Shown here: one piece after another, positions 1 to 11,012 of the stretch
Position numbering within the stretch: position 1 is the stretch's first letter
Layout of the letters: each line of letters starts with the position of its first letter
Assembly: GCA_963969595.1 (NCBI GenBank)
Contig: OZ018408.1
Coordinates: forward strand, 14,939,823-15,003,822
Direction of reading: 5' to 3'
Length of the DNA stretch: 64,000 bases
Source: Neckera pumila
Lineage: Eukaryota; Streptophyta; Bryopsida; Hypnales; Neckeraceae
Notes under the pieces: model-generated
Seen by the model: the letters and a program-made list of their open reading frames with translations, nothing else
The model's database searches: none
Told to the model about the DNA's origin: nothing
Program-made: the position numbers and the translations under genes

Positions 1-64
1 TGTTGAATTTTTGTTTAAAATCCTTTTGCAAGAATTGAGATACGAAGTGTGACTTGTGAAACAG

Positions 65-1147
65 GGAAGCCGAGCTCGCACAAGCAGCTATACTCCGCGA
101 TTACTTGCCTTTATTGCGGGATTGTTTACCTGAAGCAGCAGCAGAACTTGAGCAGGACCTAGCGGCCCAGAATGTTGCAATGGAAATAGGTTGAACTAAC
201 AGTCACTACCAAGTATCTCAATTCTCATTTTATTTGCTTATGTTTTGAAATTCACAATGGTTATGTGTTCTCCATGTGGTGTTAGTGTTTGTTCTGGAGA
301 GTGTTATGTCAGACAGAGCAACAACAATGTATAAACACTTCGAGATTTATTGACGAAACTATCTTGAGTTCGTATTATCCTTTGGGCACATCAAGGTACT
401 GACATCAAGTGAATCTGGTGTGTGCAGACGACTCTGTATATGATGTATACGCAATGGATGAGGGGTTCAATGATCAAGAGGGTGGTGAAGATGAGTTTTA
501 CCCTACGTAAGTACCAGACCATGAGCGTCACGGTTCTTTCTCTACGAGTATATTTGAGCATGCTTTCTTTTTAAGATCAGTGGATGATAGTATCGTGCGT
601 CCTAGTAATGTAGTCATGCTGATTGAGAAGTTTACGTTACCTTGTATAAGCACCTCTCTAGGCTTGGATTATACCCGGATGTCACAAATGTAGGAATGTA
701 GGAAGAGAGCAAAGGATTGACTTTTTTGATTGTTATGCTGTACAGGGTACAAATAGTAGAAAACGAAGACTTTGACTGGGGAGAGCCTGCTGACTCAGAG
801 CATGACAGCGAGGATTCTAATGGTAAGCTTTTGAGAAGTTTGTGTGGATGTTGATAGCTTGACAAAGAGCTGATATGATGCTTTCAATAGGTTGCCTAAC
901 TTGTTCAGAAACTTTTGAGTTGTGCTCTCATCTTTCCATTTTGGAATTTTACAATGCAGATGAAAGCAATCCTTTGAATGACTACCCTGATGAAGACGAC
1001 TTTGGGGACTTCGGAGATGAGAAGAGTGGTAGCGATGATATTGACAACGACTCATGGGATTTTGGTCATGATGCTTCAGATGACGAGGAGTACGACACAG
1101 TTGCATACGATATTGAACAAGAATTGCGTTGGAGCCGTCGTCTTTGA
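65..1147 (+). CDS. RDM4: IWR1/RDM4-like protein, C-terminal four exons (5' end outside window)
   Basis: Four exons can be joined in one frame: 65-189, 428-506, 746-822 and 960-1147 (stop TGA 1145-1147). Each junction has AG at the acceptor and GT at the donor, and the phases match. The product reads through a leucine-rich stretch (residues like ILRDYLPLLRD), then DDSVYDVYAMDE, then VQIVENEDFDW, EHDSEDSNDESNPLNDYPDED and an acidic tail ending in RWSRRL. The order YDVY / acidic Y-P / DSEDSN / NDYPDE is the Iwr1 domain signature. Family knowledge: Iwr1 imports RNA polymerase II into the nucleus, and the Arabidopsis homologue RDM4/DMS4 also acts in RNA-directed DNA methylation. The N-terminal exons lie left of the window. 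It could be an SLC7A6OS-type name for the same family. Domain assignment is firm; the plant function is inferred by homology. Confidence 0.82.
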
Positions 1148-2476
1148 TAGCTTTCTGTTCAAAGTTTCTTCATACTCATCTAGCTTCGCAACTGCATAGA
1201 ATGCGCACAGGAAACTTGAGCACTGTGAGCAATGTTCTATCATGATATTTAGTTTTGGAAAGTGAAGGAATTGCACAGCATAACACAAACATGACTGGCT
1301 CACTCACATGCATAGCTACCATTGATAAGTGCAGAACTTGATGCACAGCAATGATTGCCTAAAGCTAATAATACTGCTAGATGCACAGTTCACCTTTGGG
1401 GGTTAGATCAATACATTAGTGCCTGTACAAGTTTATTTCTTGCTTGTCCACATAGTCTAGTCTATTTTAGGTAGAGTATTCACAAAGAGGACACAAATTT
1501 GTTGGCCACAGCAAGGCTATCAAAGTCGGGGTCAATGAACATTAAATGCACCAAGAATTGTGGCAAGCATGTTTCTTGAAAGATTTGCAAAGTTGGTCGA
1601 TGCCCTTCTTTTCTTGGGATTGCACATGTGACGAACATTGAAAAATATTCATTGCAATCCATTCTCTACAATACTGTGTAATACTACAAGTCAGCTACAC
1701 AAGCGGAATCACAGTCCTGTAGACTAATGTTGTCGTGCATTGTCGTAGTTGTCTGCAAATCGAGGCCTCTCAGTATTGACTGCTGAGTATTTAGTTGAGA
1801 TGTTCATCAAAGCAATGCCACGAGTCTTCAACTGACTCCAGGAGAATCACTGGGGTCTCAAATTTGTGTGGATTGCAATGCACAAAAGCGTTTCACAGCT
1901 CCTGATTTATTGTACGGTATGTGAGCAAGTTATTTGGTGGACAGAATTCGATAAGGTAGGACACTAAAGACATTTAGACTCGGTAGTTTTCACTATTACA
2001 TAGCCATAAATACTTTTGGATCTTTGGGGCAATTTGAAAAAAAATTCTAAAAATTGACACTTTTGGATATCATATCATATGAAGAAATTATGATTTTTCA
2101 AAGTCCTAACTTAGTTCATTTCTAAAATCATACCCTAATTTTGATGTAAATGGCTATATATCTTGAAATGAGTATCAATACTTGTTTTCAAAATGTTTTA
2201 GGGAACTTCTTTGGATTGATACTTGGAAATAGGAATGTCTACCTTAATAAAAAGGTCTCAAACATCAAGAAGGTTGTAGTTCTCTGTGAACATTTTTTGT
2301 CTTAGCATAAGTTCTATTGCATAAACTTGATTCTACATTTTGAATTTGTGTAGCCCCCCCCCCCCCCCCCCCCCTTCCAACAATGAAAAATAGCCTAATA
2401 ATGAGTGCCTAGTGGATCTCATCTAGACTTAGTAGAGTACCTTTAACAGATTATGTGAGGTCTCAATTATTTATCC
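1148..2476. other. 3' flank of IWR1-like gene, no gene recognised
   Basis: This stretch contains the likely 3' untranslated region followed by AT-rich sequence. Only short frames lacking family features occur. The one striking element is the poly(C) run listed separately. Confidence 0.5.
2354..2374. repeat. 21-base poly(C) run
   Basis: An uninterrupted run of about 21 C stands in otherwise AT-rich DNA. The opposite strand is poly(G). Confidence 0.9.
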
Positions 2477-3140
2477 TTAATCCCTAAATGCTCAGGGCTT
2501 TTTTTGAGCTTCTTGGAATTTGCTCTAAATTGAACAAAAAAACGAAATTTTGATAAGTCTTATTAGTTATTTCTGAATTATAACCATAAAAATTCAAACT
2601 AGATATGTTAGAGATCAAATGGGAAAAGAAAAGACAACAAAATTATTTATGAATTGAAAGATTCTAATGTTTGATCATGAGGGTGTTAAAATTGCGAAAG
2701 GAATTTGCAATCTTTCAATCCTCTTTTCACATGTCAAAACAAAAAAGTTGGTCACCAAAAAAATACGTAGTATGAGGTTAAAGGGCATAATATTTATAAC
2801 CTCAATCAACTTACAGTTTTTCAAATTCTACTCTACAATTTTTTCAAATGAATTTCTATTGTGATTTTTTTCCAAGTTCTTGCTAGTGTATTTGAGGTTC
2901 ATTTCTAAGATCCTTCAACACTAGAAAATCAAGATTTGCAATAAACACTCTTGCACAAAATCTTAAGTAGAAAAATCATAATCATTAATTTTCAAAATTT
3001 GATTCTTGATGCTAATATTAGACTTCAAAATTTAAAAAAAAAAAATATAAACTACTAAAATTATTAACTTGATAAGGTTTTATTTAGCTTCAAAGCATTA
3101 TTGATACCAAAATTTGGTGCCTTAGACTTTTAGGGGTTAA
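2477..3140 (+). mobile_element. TTAA-flanked MITE, family A, copy 1
   Basis: The 664-bp segment begins TTAATCCCTAAATGC and ends ACTTTTAGGGGTTAA, so its ends are inverted copies of CCCCTAAA next to a TTAA at each side. Its interior matches the copies at 7017-7660 (inverted) and 8051-8706. No coding capacity was found. TTAA target sites with CCC-starting ends are typical of the piggyBac superfamily. Assignment to that superfamily is inference. Confidence 0.7.
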
Positions 3141-3865
3141 ACGACATTCACTTGTCAAGAGGGCAGCTCAAAGGGGGATCAAAAATCTCCTTGAAATAAA
3201 GTATAGTTCTTGTTGCTTGCCCAAAGTTTGTATGATCAGGGCATAGTGAATAGTAAATAGTGCTTTGACTTTGTAGCCTAGTTGCAATGCTTAGTTAAGC
3301 CATTTTCACTATTGAAGTGGATTCAATAGGCTGAAATATTCCAAAAGTATACACAAAACATTTTTTGTGAACATTTCTTTCAAAAACCAAGTTGCCTTGT
3401 CATTTAAAGGTTAATGTTATCTCTTCACTCAGGAGGAGAACTGCTCTACCAATGAGTTCAATCAAGTGAATTTTTTGTAAGCCATGGCAAATTTCATTAA
3501 AATGGTGCCATTCTGCAACTTTGGCACTTTAAAAAATTTAGACCACACAATCTGAAACTTATACTGTCCTTGATGGTTTAGACTGCGTGGTCAGAAATCT
3601 ATAAACATCCTAGATGATTCACACCATAGGGTATGAGAATGGCGTATGGAATTCACCATAAGCTCTTCACCGGCCACTTAATAGCACTCTGAAAAGGGCA
3701 ATTGGCTTACAGAACCACAATGAGACCAGATCCACTTCTAAGGCACAAAAAATGTTCCATTCCAAAAAGATAAAATCAAATTTACTCTGGAGTAGGCTCA
3801 TGAGGCACACCTTATATTCCAATTCATCTAGATTAGTGAGGAGCAAGTCGCCCTCAGTTGTTTGT

Positions 3866-4133
3866 ACCTACACAAAATAGTGAAATTAGATTGCCTTGTC
3901 AATTAGGTATTTAGGTTGCCTTACCTGAGATAAATTACATCATGGATCAATGCTTGTCCACATGGAGGCGTATGTCACTCTCTAAACCAAGCCTTGAATT
4001 GATGCACAAATCTTTGTCATACACATGGCTTTGAACTGAGTGCATCATTGTACAAAAACAGTGAATATTTTTATAGTGTGGACTATCGAGAAATTAGTGT
4101 GGGGCAACCTAATTTCACTATTTTGTTTAGGTC
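3866..4133. repeat. Small inverted-repeat unit, with a further copy of one end at 5162-5250
   Basis: The left end contains ACACAAAATAGTGAAATTAG and the right end carries its complement (GGCAACCTAATTTCACTATT). The last 100 bases (about 4031-4130) recur at 5162-5250 in the same direction. It looks like a foldback element and its partial copy. No target-site duplication was established. Confidence 0.4.
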
Positions 4134-4139
4134 ATAATT

Positions 4140-4585
4140 GGTTGTTGACTTTTTAAAGCTAACATGGCACCGTCCCATTGACAACCCATCATTACAGGTT
4201 GTAACTCATAACCTTCTTTCCTTTCAACTTGCTTCCTACACCCTTGGATCATGGAGATCAATGGTTGTGATTGAAAAATGTACAACCAATTATGTATGAT
4301 AACCTATTCACTGCTAGTGCAGCTCATCGGTTATCTAATATATATTACAACCACAACAACATCAGCAAAAAACGCTTTTATAAATGTAGTTGATAGCAGT
4401 CCAACATACCATAGGTTGTTGACTTTTCAACACTACCAAGGGCACTGTCCCATTGGCAATCCATCACCATTGCTGTTATAAGTTGCAACTGATAACCTTC
4501 TTTCCTTAATTCAACTTGCTTCGTACACCCTTGGATCATGAAGATCAAAGATTGTGATTGAAAAATGTACAATTGGTTATCTAAT
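4140..4585. repeat. Direct repeat of about 170 bp, two units
   Basis: Units at about 4140-4305 and 4414-4585 both start GGTTGTTGACTTTT and end GATTGTGATTGAAAAATGTA with scattered differences. The spacing is about 274 bases. No coding function is seen. Confidence 0.6.
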
Positions 4586-5065
4586 ATGTTCACACCTAGA
4601 TTTAGAAAGTATTCTTTATTGCAATGGTACATAACTTTTCCGGTAGGGTACAAACCATTGCTCCTTCATAATCGTTCAATCTAGGTGGCTCCAGGGCTAA
4701 CAAAGATTACTAGTGGCACTAATTAGAGAAAAATTTGGGATTGTTTGTAGCTCTCTAGAATTACATACTATTGTAATATAAGCTTCAATCTTTTGATTTT
4801 GTAGATTTTTGAGTGGGATTATAGTGATAGGAATCAACAAATTATAAGATTAATTTGTTAAATATGAGTTGTACACAAGCACTCAACATCAAAATTATTG
4901 TAGTTCCTACAAAGGATTTCTCTTTAAGTCTGAACAATTGATAAGTTAAGATGACCCTAATTATATCAAAACAATGCCAAACCAACTCAAAACAATTGTT
5001 TCAATAAAACCTATATCTTTCCATCTTTAAAGGAGATATTATGATTTTATAACTGCTATTACCAA

Positions 5066-5250
5066 CACTATAAGAAACCCGTGTTTTTTGGGATGTTTTC
5101 ACTATTTTTTGGAATGCATTTTTGTGGACATTAAACAAAACAACTCATGTTTTAATTGAACGTGTCATTGTACAAAAGTAGTGAATATTTCTATAGTGTG
5201 GACTGTCTAGAAATTAATATGGGGCAACCTAATTTCACTATTTTGTGTAG
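5066..5250 (+). mobile_element. CACTA transposon left-end fragment
   Basis: The sequence starts CACTATAAGAAACCCG, matching the ends of the complete CACTA elements at 47642 and 30701. The following bases (TTTTTTGGGATG) resemble the subterminal part of the 47642 element (TTTTTTGTGATG). No opposite end with CTTATAGTG was found before 6 kb, so it is scored as a truncated copy with an arbitrary right limit. Confidence 0.45.
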
Positions 5251-5335
5251 CTAATTTGGGGCCTCTAATTGCATGGAAAATAAAAAAATTGAAGTGTTTT
5301 CTTGAGGAGCCAAGCAAGGTCAGCAGAGAAGTAGA

Positions 5336-6259
5336 TTAACCCTAAAGTATCAAGGCCATTTTTCTATCAAAAAAAAATCACTCAAAAGTGCCACTTTTGT
5401 TGTGTTCACTCAAGAACACAAAAAAATAATTTTTTAGAATCTAACCATAGGATCTTGTACTTCACTTGTCTGAGATCATGTGGTAAAATTTTTATGAAGT
5501 TGGCCATATAGATTGGAAGATATTAGCATTCAAAGTTGGAAAAGAAAGCTTTTTTGAACACTAGCCTGCAATTTCAGATGTCTTTGACCAGCATTTGTGA
5601 AAAGAATTTGCACTACAAACTTTGAATTTAAAATTTTGTATGTTGAAGAATTGAGTTCATATTCTTGAAAAAAAAAATCAAAAAATACACACTTGGTTTT
5701 GACTCTTTAAAAAAATGTTAAATAGAAGTAGGTTCAAGATTGAAAAAAAAACTATATCGTCAATAGCTCTAAGAAGGGATTGAAACACAATAATTCTAGT
5801 GGTGAGATTGTTTTAGCAAGCAAACAAAACATTGTCGAACATTTTTTTTGAAAAATTGTGAAAATTGCATTCAGAAATTAATCTATAAGTTACTTGTTCA
5901 AAAAGATGCTTTAATTGCCCAAAAAACAAGATTGTCTATAAGATTTTCATTATTAGCCCAAATAGAATGAATCAATGCTTCACATGTAGACAAAAACATA
6001 ATATTTTAGGAGAATATCTTTTAAATTTTATTTTATTTACTTTTTACTTCTTTTTTTGTGTTGCCCACTAAATTCAGTTCTAAGTCTTTTGTGGTAAAAC
6101 GTTTGCTCTCGGTCACCAATTGAAATAAAATAAAACAATTTTACGTAGCTAATTGTTTTTTCTATGTTATGAGAAAATTTCAAAAAGTTTCATAAAAAAT
6201 TAAGGTCACAAAAACCTCCAATTAGTCCTCCAAGGGGAAGACGGGACTTTAGGGGTTAA
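5336..6259 (+). mobile_element. TTAA-flanked MITE, family B, 924 bp
   Basis: It begins TTAACCCTAAAGTATCAAGG and ends GGGACTTTAGGGGTTAA. The interior is homologous, in reverse, to the 922-bp element at 43792-44713, and to parts of 26491-27872 and 36283-37881. There is no coding capacity. The near-equal lengths of the two opposite-oriented copies support these as the true element limits. Confidence 0.65.
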
Positions 6260-6301
6260 TCAAGAACAAGATAAGGGGTCTTTGTTTACATACACCCTTC
6301 C

Positions 6302-6494
6302 TCCACCTCCGTAAGAGTCTTGTTGCACTAAAATAGACTCAACCCTTAAGTGTTTTTTTCCTATATGATCTCTAACATGTGTAGTTTGAATCTGTACAAT
6401 TAAATTGATTCAGCTTATAAAAATGTTGGCTTTTTGTTTAATTTAGAGCAAATTCCAAGAAGCTCAAAATAGACCTCAGACGTCTAGGGTTAAA
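6302..6494 (-). mobile_element. Family A TTAA-MITE fragment
   Basis: About 190 bases match the family A end region in reverse (ATTTAGAGCAAATTCCAAGA, then a decayed end GTCTAGGGTTAAAAC). The opposite end is missing. Confidence 0.5.
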
Positions 6495-6897
6495 ACTAGT
6501 ACATGGGTTGGTATTGATAATTAGTACTGTAAGCTAATAATCATTTGTTAAGTATTGTAACATGGACAAAATGCATGTGTTTGTTTTTGGTTATCCTCTT
6601 TGAAGTCAAGGAGCAAATCACCAAGACTCTCTTTTTATTGAATGTAATTATTTTGTTATAAATTAAAAACAATTTAAATAAATCAACAACAAAATATATT
6701 AAGTCATTCCTTACACCAAGGTTCCATAAACTATAACTTTACATGTACTATGGACTTGATTAGCATTTTATTTGTCAACTAACAACCAGTTTTGATTTTA
6801 TGTGCATCTACTGCTCTTTGTCTCTTTACATTATACCTTCAATTTTGAAGGATCCTAGATTTGTCATCTCTAATCTAACATTGATTAGATGCACTTA

Positions 6898-7891
6898 GAG
6901 CCTGTTGCCATTGCTCTACTGGACCTCCAGAGCCTGAAATTTCCAATGGGGTTCCATTGCCAAGCTGAAGGCCAGACTGGTTGTGCCTCCCAGATTTGAG
7001 GCTGAGTTGCCTTCCTTTAACCCCTAAATGCCCAAGGCACCCAAATGTGGTGTTTGCAAAACTTTGAAGTTAAATTAAACCTAGTCAAGTTGCTATTTTT
7101 AGGAGTTTATATTTTTAGAAAGTTCTTCTTGAAGTCTAATTCTAGCACCAAAAATCCAATCTTGAAAATAAATGATACTGATTTTTCTATTCAAGTTTTT
7201 GTACAAGGGTACCCATTGCAATCTTGACTTCCCGTAGTGTTGAGAGCTCTTGGAAATGAGCCTCAAATAGACTAGATCTTGGAGAAAAAACCACATTCAA
7301 AATTCATTTAAAAAAATTGTAGAGTAGATTTTAAGAAGCCATAAATTGAGCAAGGTTATACAAGCTAGGCCCTTTGACCTCATATTTTTTTGGTCACCAA
7401 CTTTTTAGAGTTAATTTGTGTAAAGAAGATTGAAAGATTTTTGCAGTTATAGCACCCTCATGGTCAAACATTATAATCTTTCACTCCATAAGTGATAATG
7501 TTGTGTTTTCATTTCCTATGAGATCTCTAACATGTCTAGTTTGAATTTGTACAGTTACAACTCAAAAAAAATTGAAACAACTTATCAAAATGTTGGCATT
7601 TGTTCAATTTAGAGCAAATTCCAGAAAGCCCAAAACAGACCTTGGGCATTTAGGGGTTAAAATCATGTTGACCGTCTGAGATTCTAAGTAAAGTGAATTG
7701 GGACTTGTAGCATCTGTTTGTTTCCTTCTGAGAAATAGAAGGTCCAATCGACCCTCCAGATCCTCCAGCTTTCTATTTTCTGTTTTCACGAATTGAAGCT
7801 TGGAGGGCTGGCTAGAGGCTGCATCAAACGTAATGGAACCTACTTGAAGGTCTCAAAACAGGACCTCTAATGGCCCAATGGCATCAGGCTC
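6898..7891. mobile_element. PIF/Harbinger-type MITE C1, split by a nested TTAA element
   Basis: The ends are GAGCCTGTTGCCATTG on the left and its near-complement CAATGGCATCAGGCTC on the right, flanked by direct TTA duplications (6895-6897 and 7892-7894). Three-base TTA/TAA duplication is characteristic of PIF/Harbinger (Tourist-like) MITEs. The same end sequence bounds the 396-bp copy at 59414-59809. Without the nested 644-bp element at 7017-7660, this copy would be about 350 bp, close to that size. It has no coding capacity. Confidence 0.75.
7017..7660 (-). mobile_element. TTAA-flanked MITE, family A, copy 2 (nested in MITE C1)
   Basis: It is bounded by TTAACCCCTAAATGCCCAAG and its complement ending CATTTAGGGGTTAA. 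The inverted ends agree over about 18 bases. It lies inside the Harbinger MITE 6898-7891, so it inserted later. It is inverted relative to the copy at 8051-8706 and very similar to it along its whole length. Confidence 0.8.
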
Positions 7892-8050
7892 TTAGTGTAC
7901 CCTTCGCGTGACAAGTGGAAATATATATTGTAGATAATCAAAAAATAAACATCAGAATGAAAATCGGAATTTTGATGCTAAAATTAGACTTTGAAATAAA
8001 CTTTGTCAAAAATATGAACTACTAAAAAGAGAAACTTCGTTGGGTCTTCT

Positions 8051-8706
8051 TTAATCCCTAAATGCCCAAGGCCTGTTTCAGGCTTCCTAGAATTTGCTCT
8101 AAATTGAACAAAATGCCAACATTTTGATAAGTTGTTTCAATTGTTTTTGAGTTGTAACCGTACAAATTCAAACTAGACATGTTAGAGATCTCATAGAAAA
8201 CGAAAACACAACAATATCACTTGTGGAGTGAAGGATTATAATGTTTGACCATGAGGGTGCTATAACTGCAAAAATCTTTCAATCTTCTTTACACAAGCCA
8301 AATCTAAAAAGTTGGTGACCAAAAAAATATGAGGTTAAAGTGCCTAACTTGTATAATCCCGATCAATTTATGGCTTCTTAAAATCTACTCTACAATTTTT
8401 CTAAATGAATTTTGAATGTGATCTTTTCCTCCAAGATCTCTCCAAGATCTAGTGTATTTGAGGCTCATTTCCAAGAGCTCTCAACACTACGGAAGTCAAG
8501 ATTGCAATGGGTACCCTTGTACAAAAACTTGAATAGAAAAATCACTATCATTTATTTTCAAGATCGGATTTTTGGTGCTAGAATTAGACTTCAAGAAGAA
8601 CTTTCTAAAAACATAAATTCCTAAAAATAGCAACTTAACTAGGTTTAATTTAACTTCAAAGTTTTGCAGACACCACATTTGGGTGCCTCGGGCATTTAGG
8701 GGTTAA
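8051..8706 (+). mobile_element. TTAA-flanked MITE, family A, copy 3
   Basis: The 656-bp copy begins TTAATCCCTAAATGCCCAAG and ends GGGCATTTAGGGGTTAA. With copy 2 it forms a long inverted repeat separated by about 390 bases. Sixty-codon open frames in both copies reflect DNA identity and do not look like conserved protein. Confidence 0.8.
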
Positions 8707-9605
8707 AGAATAAAAATACAATTGCATGCAGTGACGATACATATCATTATCAGAAGAACACAAATTACAACACATGGTAGGCAATACATAAAATTCTGCA
8801 CATACACTATACACGCATGTCAAAATGTTAAGCTTTATTTCAATTGTTCCAATTCACGTGAAGATAGTGACGTAAGCAGTTATCCAAGAGCTACATATCT
8901 CCTAACCAGCTAAGAACAAGGACAAGCACAGAGAGCACTGCCCTCGAGTCCTGCAGTCACACTACATTCCAAACGCCATTGCCAGGAAGCCGAATAGTGA
9001 CTCCTTCAGCCCAAACCATCACGAACTCATCAAATGCACTCGCTAAATGCACTCCCGAGGACATGAATCATTCTCAGGGCAACGAATGCAAAAAAGGCAA
9101 ACAAAATATCAATGACAAAGCATAGGGTAATAACAAAGACTAAACGCAAATGAGGTGCTCCTAAAAGGAAGAGTGCCATTACCTTCAGCATGTAGGAATT
9201 ACTGGCCCCCTGTACAAGTTAGACACCAAAGGGACTAGGGCATGGAAGAGGTGCACAAACAATGAGCCAAGAACTTGGCTTCCATTGCATTCCATGGCAC
9301 ATACCAGTGGCCCATTGCTCACAACTCGTTAGAGCATTCCCTCGGTCCACACACCACTGTTAGGTTATATACACAAAAATCACGTCCATAATTCATCTCA
9401 GCGTCTCCAACTACATCAGTACCGCCAAAGGGCCGGGACGAGAGAGAGCATGGCAGAGGTGCACCAGCATTGAGCTCCCAAGCTCCAACATGCTCACATT
9501 GTAGCACATGCCAGCGGCCCACAACATGCACGAACTGGACATGCTCGTCACACGACCAGAATCTCCCGCACTAACTTCACTACGCAAAATTGCCCTCAAT
9601 CTCAC
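8707..9605. other. 3' flank of RPL3 with a direct repeat of about 105 bp
   Basis: No protein gene is recognised. Two related units occur, about 9226-9345 and 9424-9545. Each contains CCAAAGGG, then CATGG-AGAGGTGCAC, then CCAGYGGCCCA followed by CACAAC or similar. They lie just downstream of the RPL3 stop codon and may partly be its 3' untranslated region. Confidence 0.5.
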
Positions 9606-10784
9606 TCAAGCTACTGCTTTCACCTTACCGTACACCTTAGCCTTCTCCAACGAGGTCTGGAAACGCCCATGCCCGAACTTCGACGATGTGTCGACGAACT
9701 TCAGCTTGATGTCCTCCAAAGCGCTCCGAGACACCTGCTTGTACAGACTCTGGCGAAGCGTGATCACCCTCTTCTTCGGTCCCATGACGCCTCCCTTCAA
9801 CATCAGGTAGTCATCCCGCACGATACCGTAGTGAGCGAACCCTCCCATCGGAGTGATCTCCTTCTCCGTCACGTCGAACTCCGTCGACGCCGAGAATGCC
9901 TGCTTGTCCGCCACCTTCCCCACCTTGTAAACCTTTTTGTTCATCTCCGTCCGGTGATGGTAACCGTTCTGTCCAGCCCTTGCAACAGTAAAAGACACAC
10001 GAGCAGGATGCCACGCTCCGATACATGCCACCTTCCGCAAACCCCTGTGAGTCTTCCTCGGCAGACGAGTCACGCCCCAGCGAGTCACCACGCCCTCGTA
10101 TCCGTGGCCGCGAGTTACCCCGATGATGTCGATCATCTCGTCCTTCCGGAACACTGCGTCCACCGGCACCTGCTTCTCAAACAGCTTATACCCGAAGTCC
10201 ACCTTCTCCGCCATCGCCCCGCCGTTCACCTGAATCTCCGCCAAGTGCGCCTTCTTCTGCTTGATGCCCTTGAGCTTTCGCACCTGCGTGTGCGCCAGCA
10301 CGCGGATCACGGTCGCGTACTTTTTCATCCGCTCCAGCTCTGACTCCAAATCCTTCTTCCCCTCCTCCGTCTCGTACCGCTTGCTGTACTTCGAGAAAGC
10401 CTTCTTCTTCGACTTGTACCAGTTCTTGTAGAACCGCCGCTTCACCTCGTCGCTCAGGTGCTGTGCCCACACGGTGTTGAGCGAGCGCAAACCTCGCGGC
10501 GTCTTGATGTACGCCACCAGTCCGACCACGATGATGGGCGGCGTCTCCACGATGGTCACGGCCTCGCACGTCTCCTTCTTGTGCAGCTTGGACCCGGGCT
10601 TCTCCACCTCGCGCACGATGTGAGTCATGCCAGCCTTGTAGCCCAAGAACGACGTCAGGTGCGGCGCCTTCGAGGGGTCATCCTTAGGAAAGGTTTTCAC
10701 CTTTCCTCGGGAACGGTTGGCCCTCTTGCGCGGCAGAAATCCCAGGGATCCATGCCGAGGGTGCTCAAATTTCCTATGAGACAT
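9606..10784 (-). CDS. RPL3: 60S ribosomal protein L3 (uL3), intronless
   Basis: The 392-residue product starts [20 protein letters not shown], which fixes the start at 10784; the open frame runs 32 codons further upstream, but those residues are not part of the family. Recognisable blocks in order are [19 protein letters not shown] near residue 50, [20 protein letters not shown], the [18 protein letters not shown] stretch, [16 protein letters not shown], then [17 protein letters not shown] and the end [19 protein letters not shown]. Plant L3 is about 389 residues, so this is full length. L3 is a core large-subunit protein near the peptidyl transferase centre. No intron interrupts the frame, and no poly(A) remnant was noticed beyond the stop. 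Codon third positions are GC-rich against AT-rich flanks, as expected for a highly expressed gene. Function is clear; whether it is a retroposed copy is open. Confidence 0.97.
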   Translation of the reverse strand: MSHRKFEHPRHGSLGFLPRKRANRSRGKVKTFPKDDPSKAPHLTSFLGYKAGMTHIVREVEKPGSKLHKKETCEAVTIVETPPIIVVGLVAYIKTPRGLRSLNTVWAQHLSDEVKRRFYKNWYKSKKKAFSKYSKRYETEEGKKDLESELERMKKYATVIRVLAHTQVRKLKGIKQKKAHLAEIQVNGGAMAEKVDFGYKLFEKQVPVDAVFRKDEMIDIIGVTRGHGYEGVVTRWGVTRLPRKTHRGLRKVACIGAWHPARVSFTVARAGQNGYHHRTEMNKKVYKVGKVADKQAFSASTEFDVTEKEITPMGGFAHYGIVRDDYLMLKGGVMGPKKRVITLRQSLYKQVSRSALEDIKLKFVDTSSKFGHGRFQTSLEKAKVYGKVKAVA

Positions 10785-10917
10785 GGTGCCGCTACACAGA
10801 GTGGCAAGCAAACCAAGATCTTGAAGCGGCAGCTGCGAGCTGAATTTGCAAGAGAAAGCGATGCGAAATGGAAGAATCACTCGCAGAAACGAAAGAACTA
10901 AGTAGGGGTGCGCCTGG

Positions 10918-10932
10918 AACCCTAACCCTAAC
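10918..10932 (-). promoter_or_regulatory. Telo-box motif upstream of RPL3
   Basis: The plus strand reads AACCCTAACCCTAAC about 135 bases upstream of the RPL3 start codon. Telo-boxes (AAACCCTAA-like) are common in promoters and leaders of plant ribosomal protein genes, so this is the likely proximal promoter or leader region. Confidence 0.65.
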
Positions 10933-10990
10933 GCTAGAACTCTAAATTTATAATTTTATAAAATAAAAAAAATAAAAAATAAAAAACTTC

Positions 10991-11012
10991 TTAACCCCTA
11001 AATGCCCTCTAA
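10991..11012 (+). mobile_element. TTAA/CCCCTAAA element end in the RPL3 upstream region
   Basis: TTAACCCCTAAATGCCC is the family A left end. It is interrupted after about 20 bases by the Harbinger-type insertion at 11013-11744. Sequence resembling its continuation (TTGCCCAAG) lies just after that insertion, but no right end was found. Confidence 0.45.

Noticed and set aside
7045..8678. Two similar 60-codon frames (7045-7227 and 8496-8678)
   Set aside because: They lie in inverted copies of the same TTAA element; similarity is explained by DNA identity and no start context or domain supports a peptide.
9669..10901. Long plus-strand frames opposite RPL3 (224 and 147 codons)
   Set aside because: They are mirror frames of the GC-rich RPL3 coding region, with arginine/leucine-rich composition and no domain.
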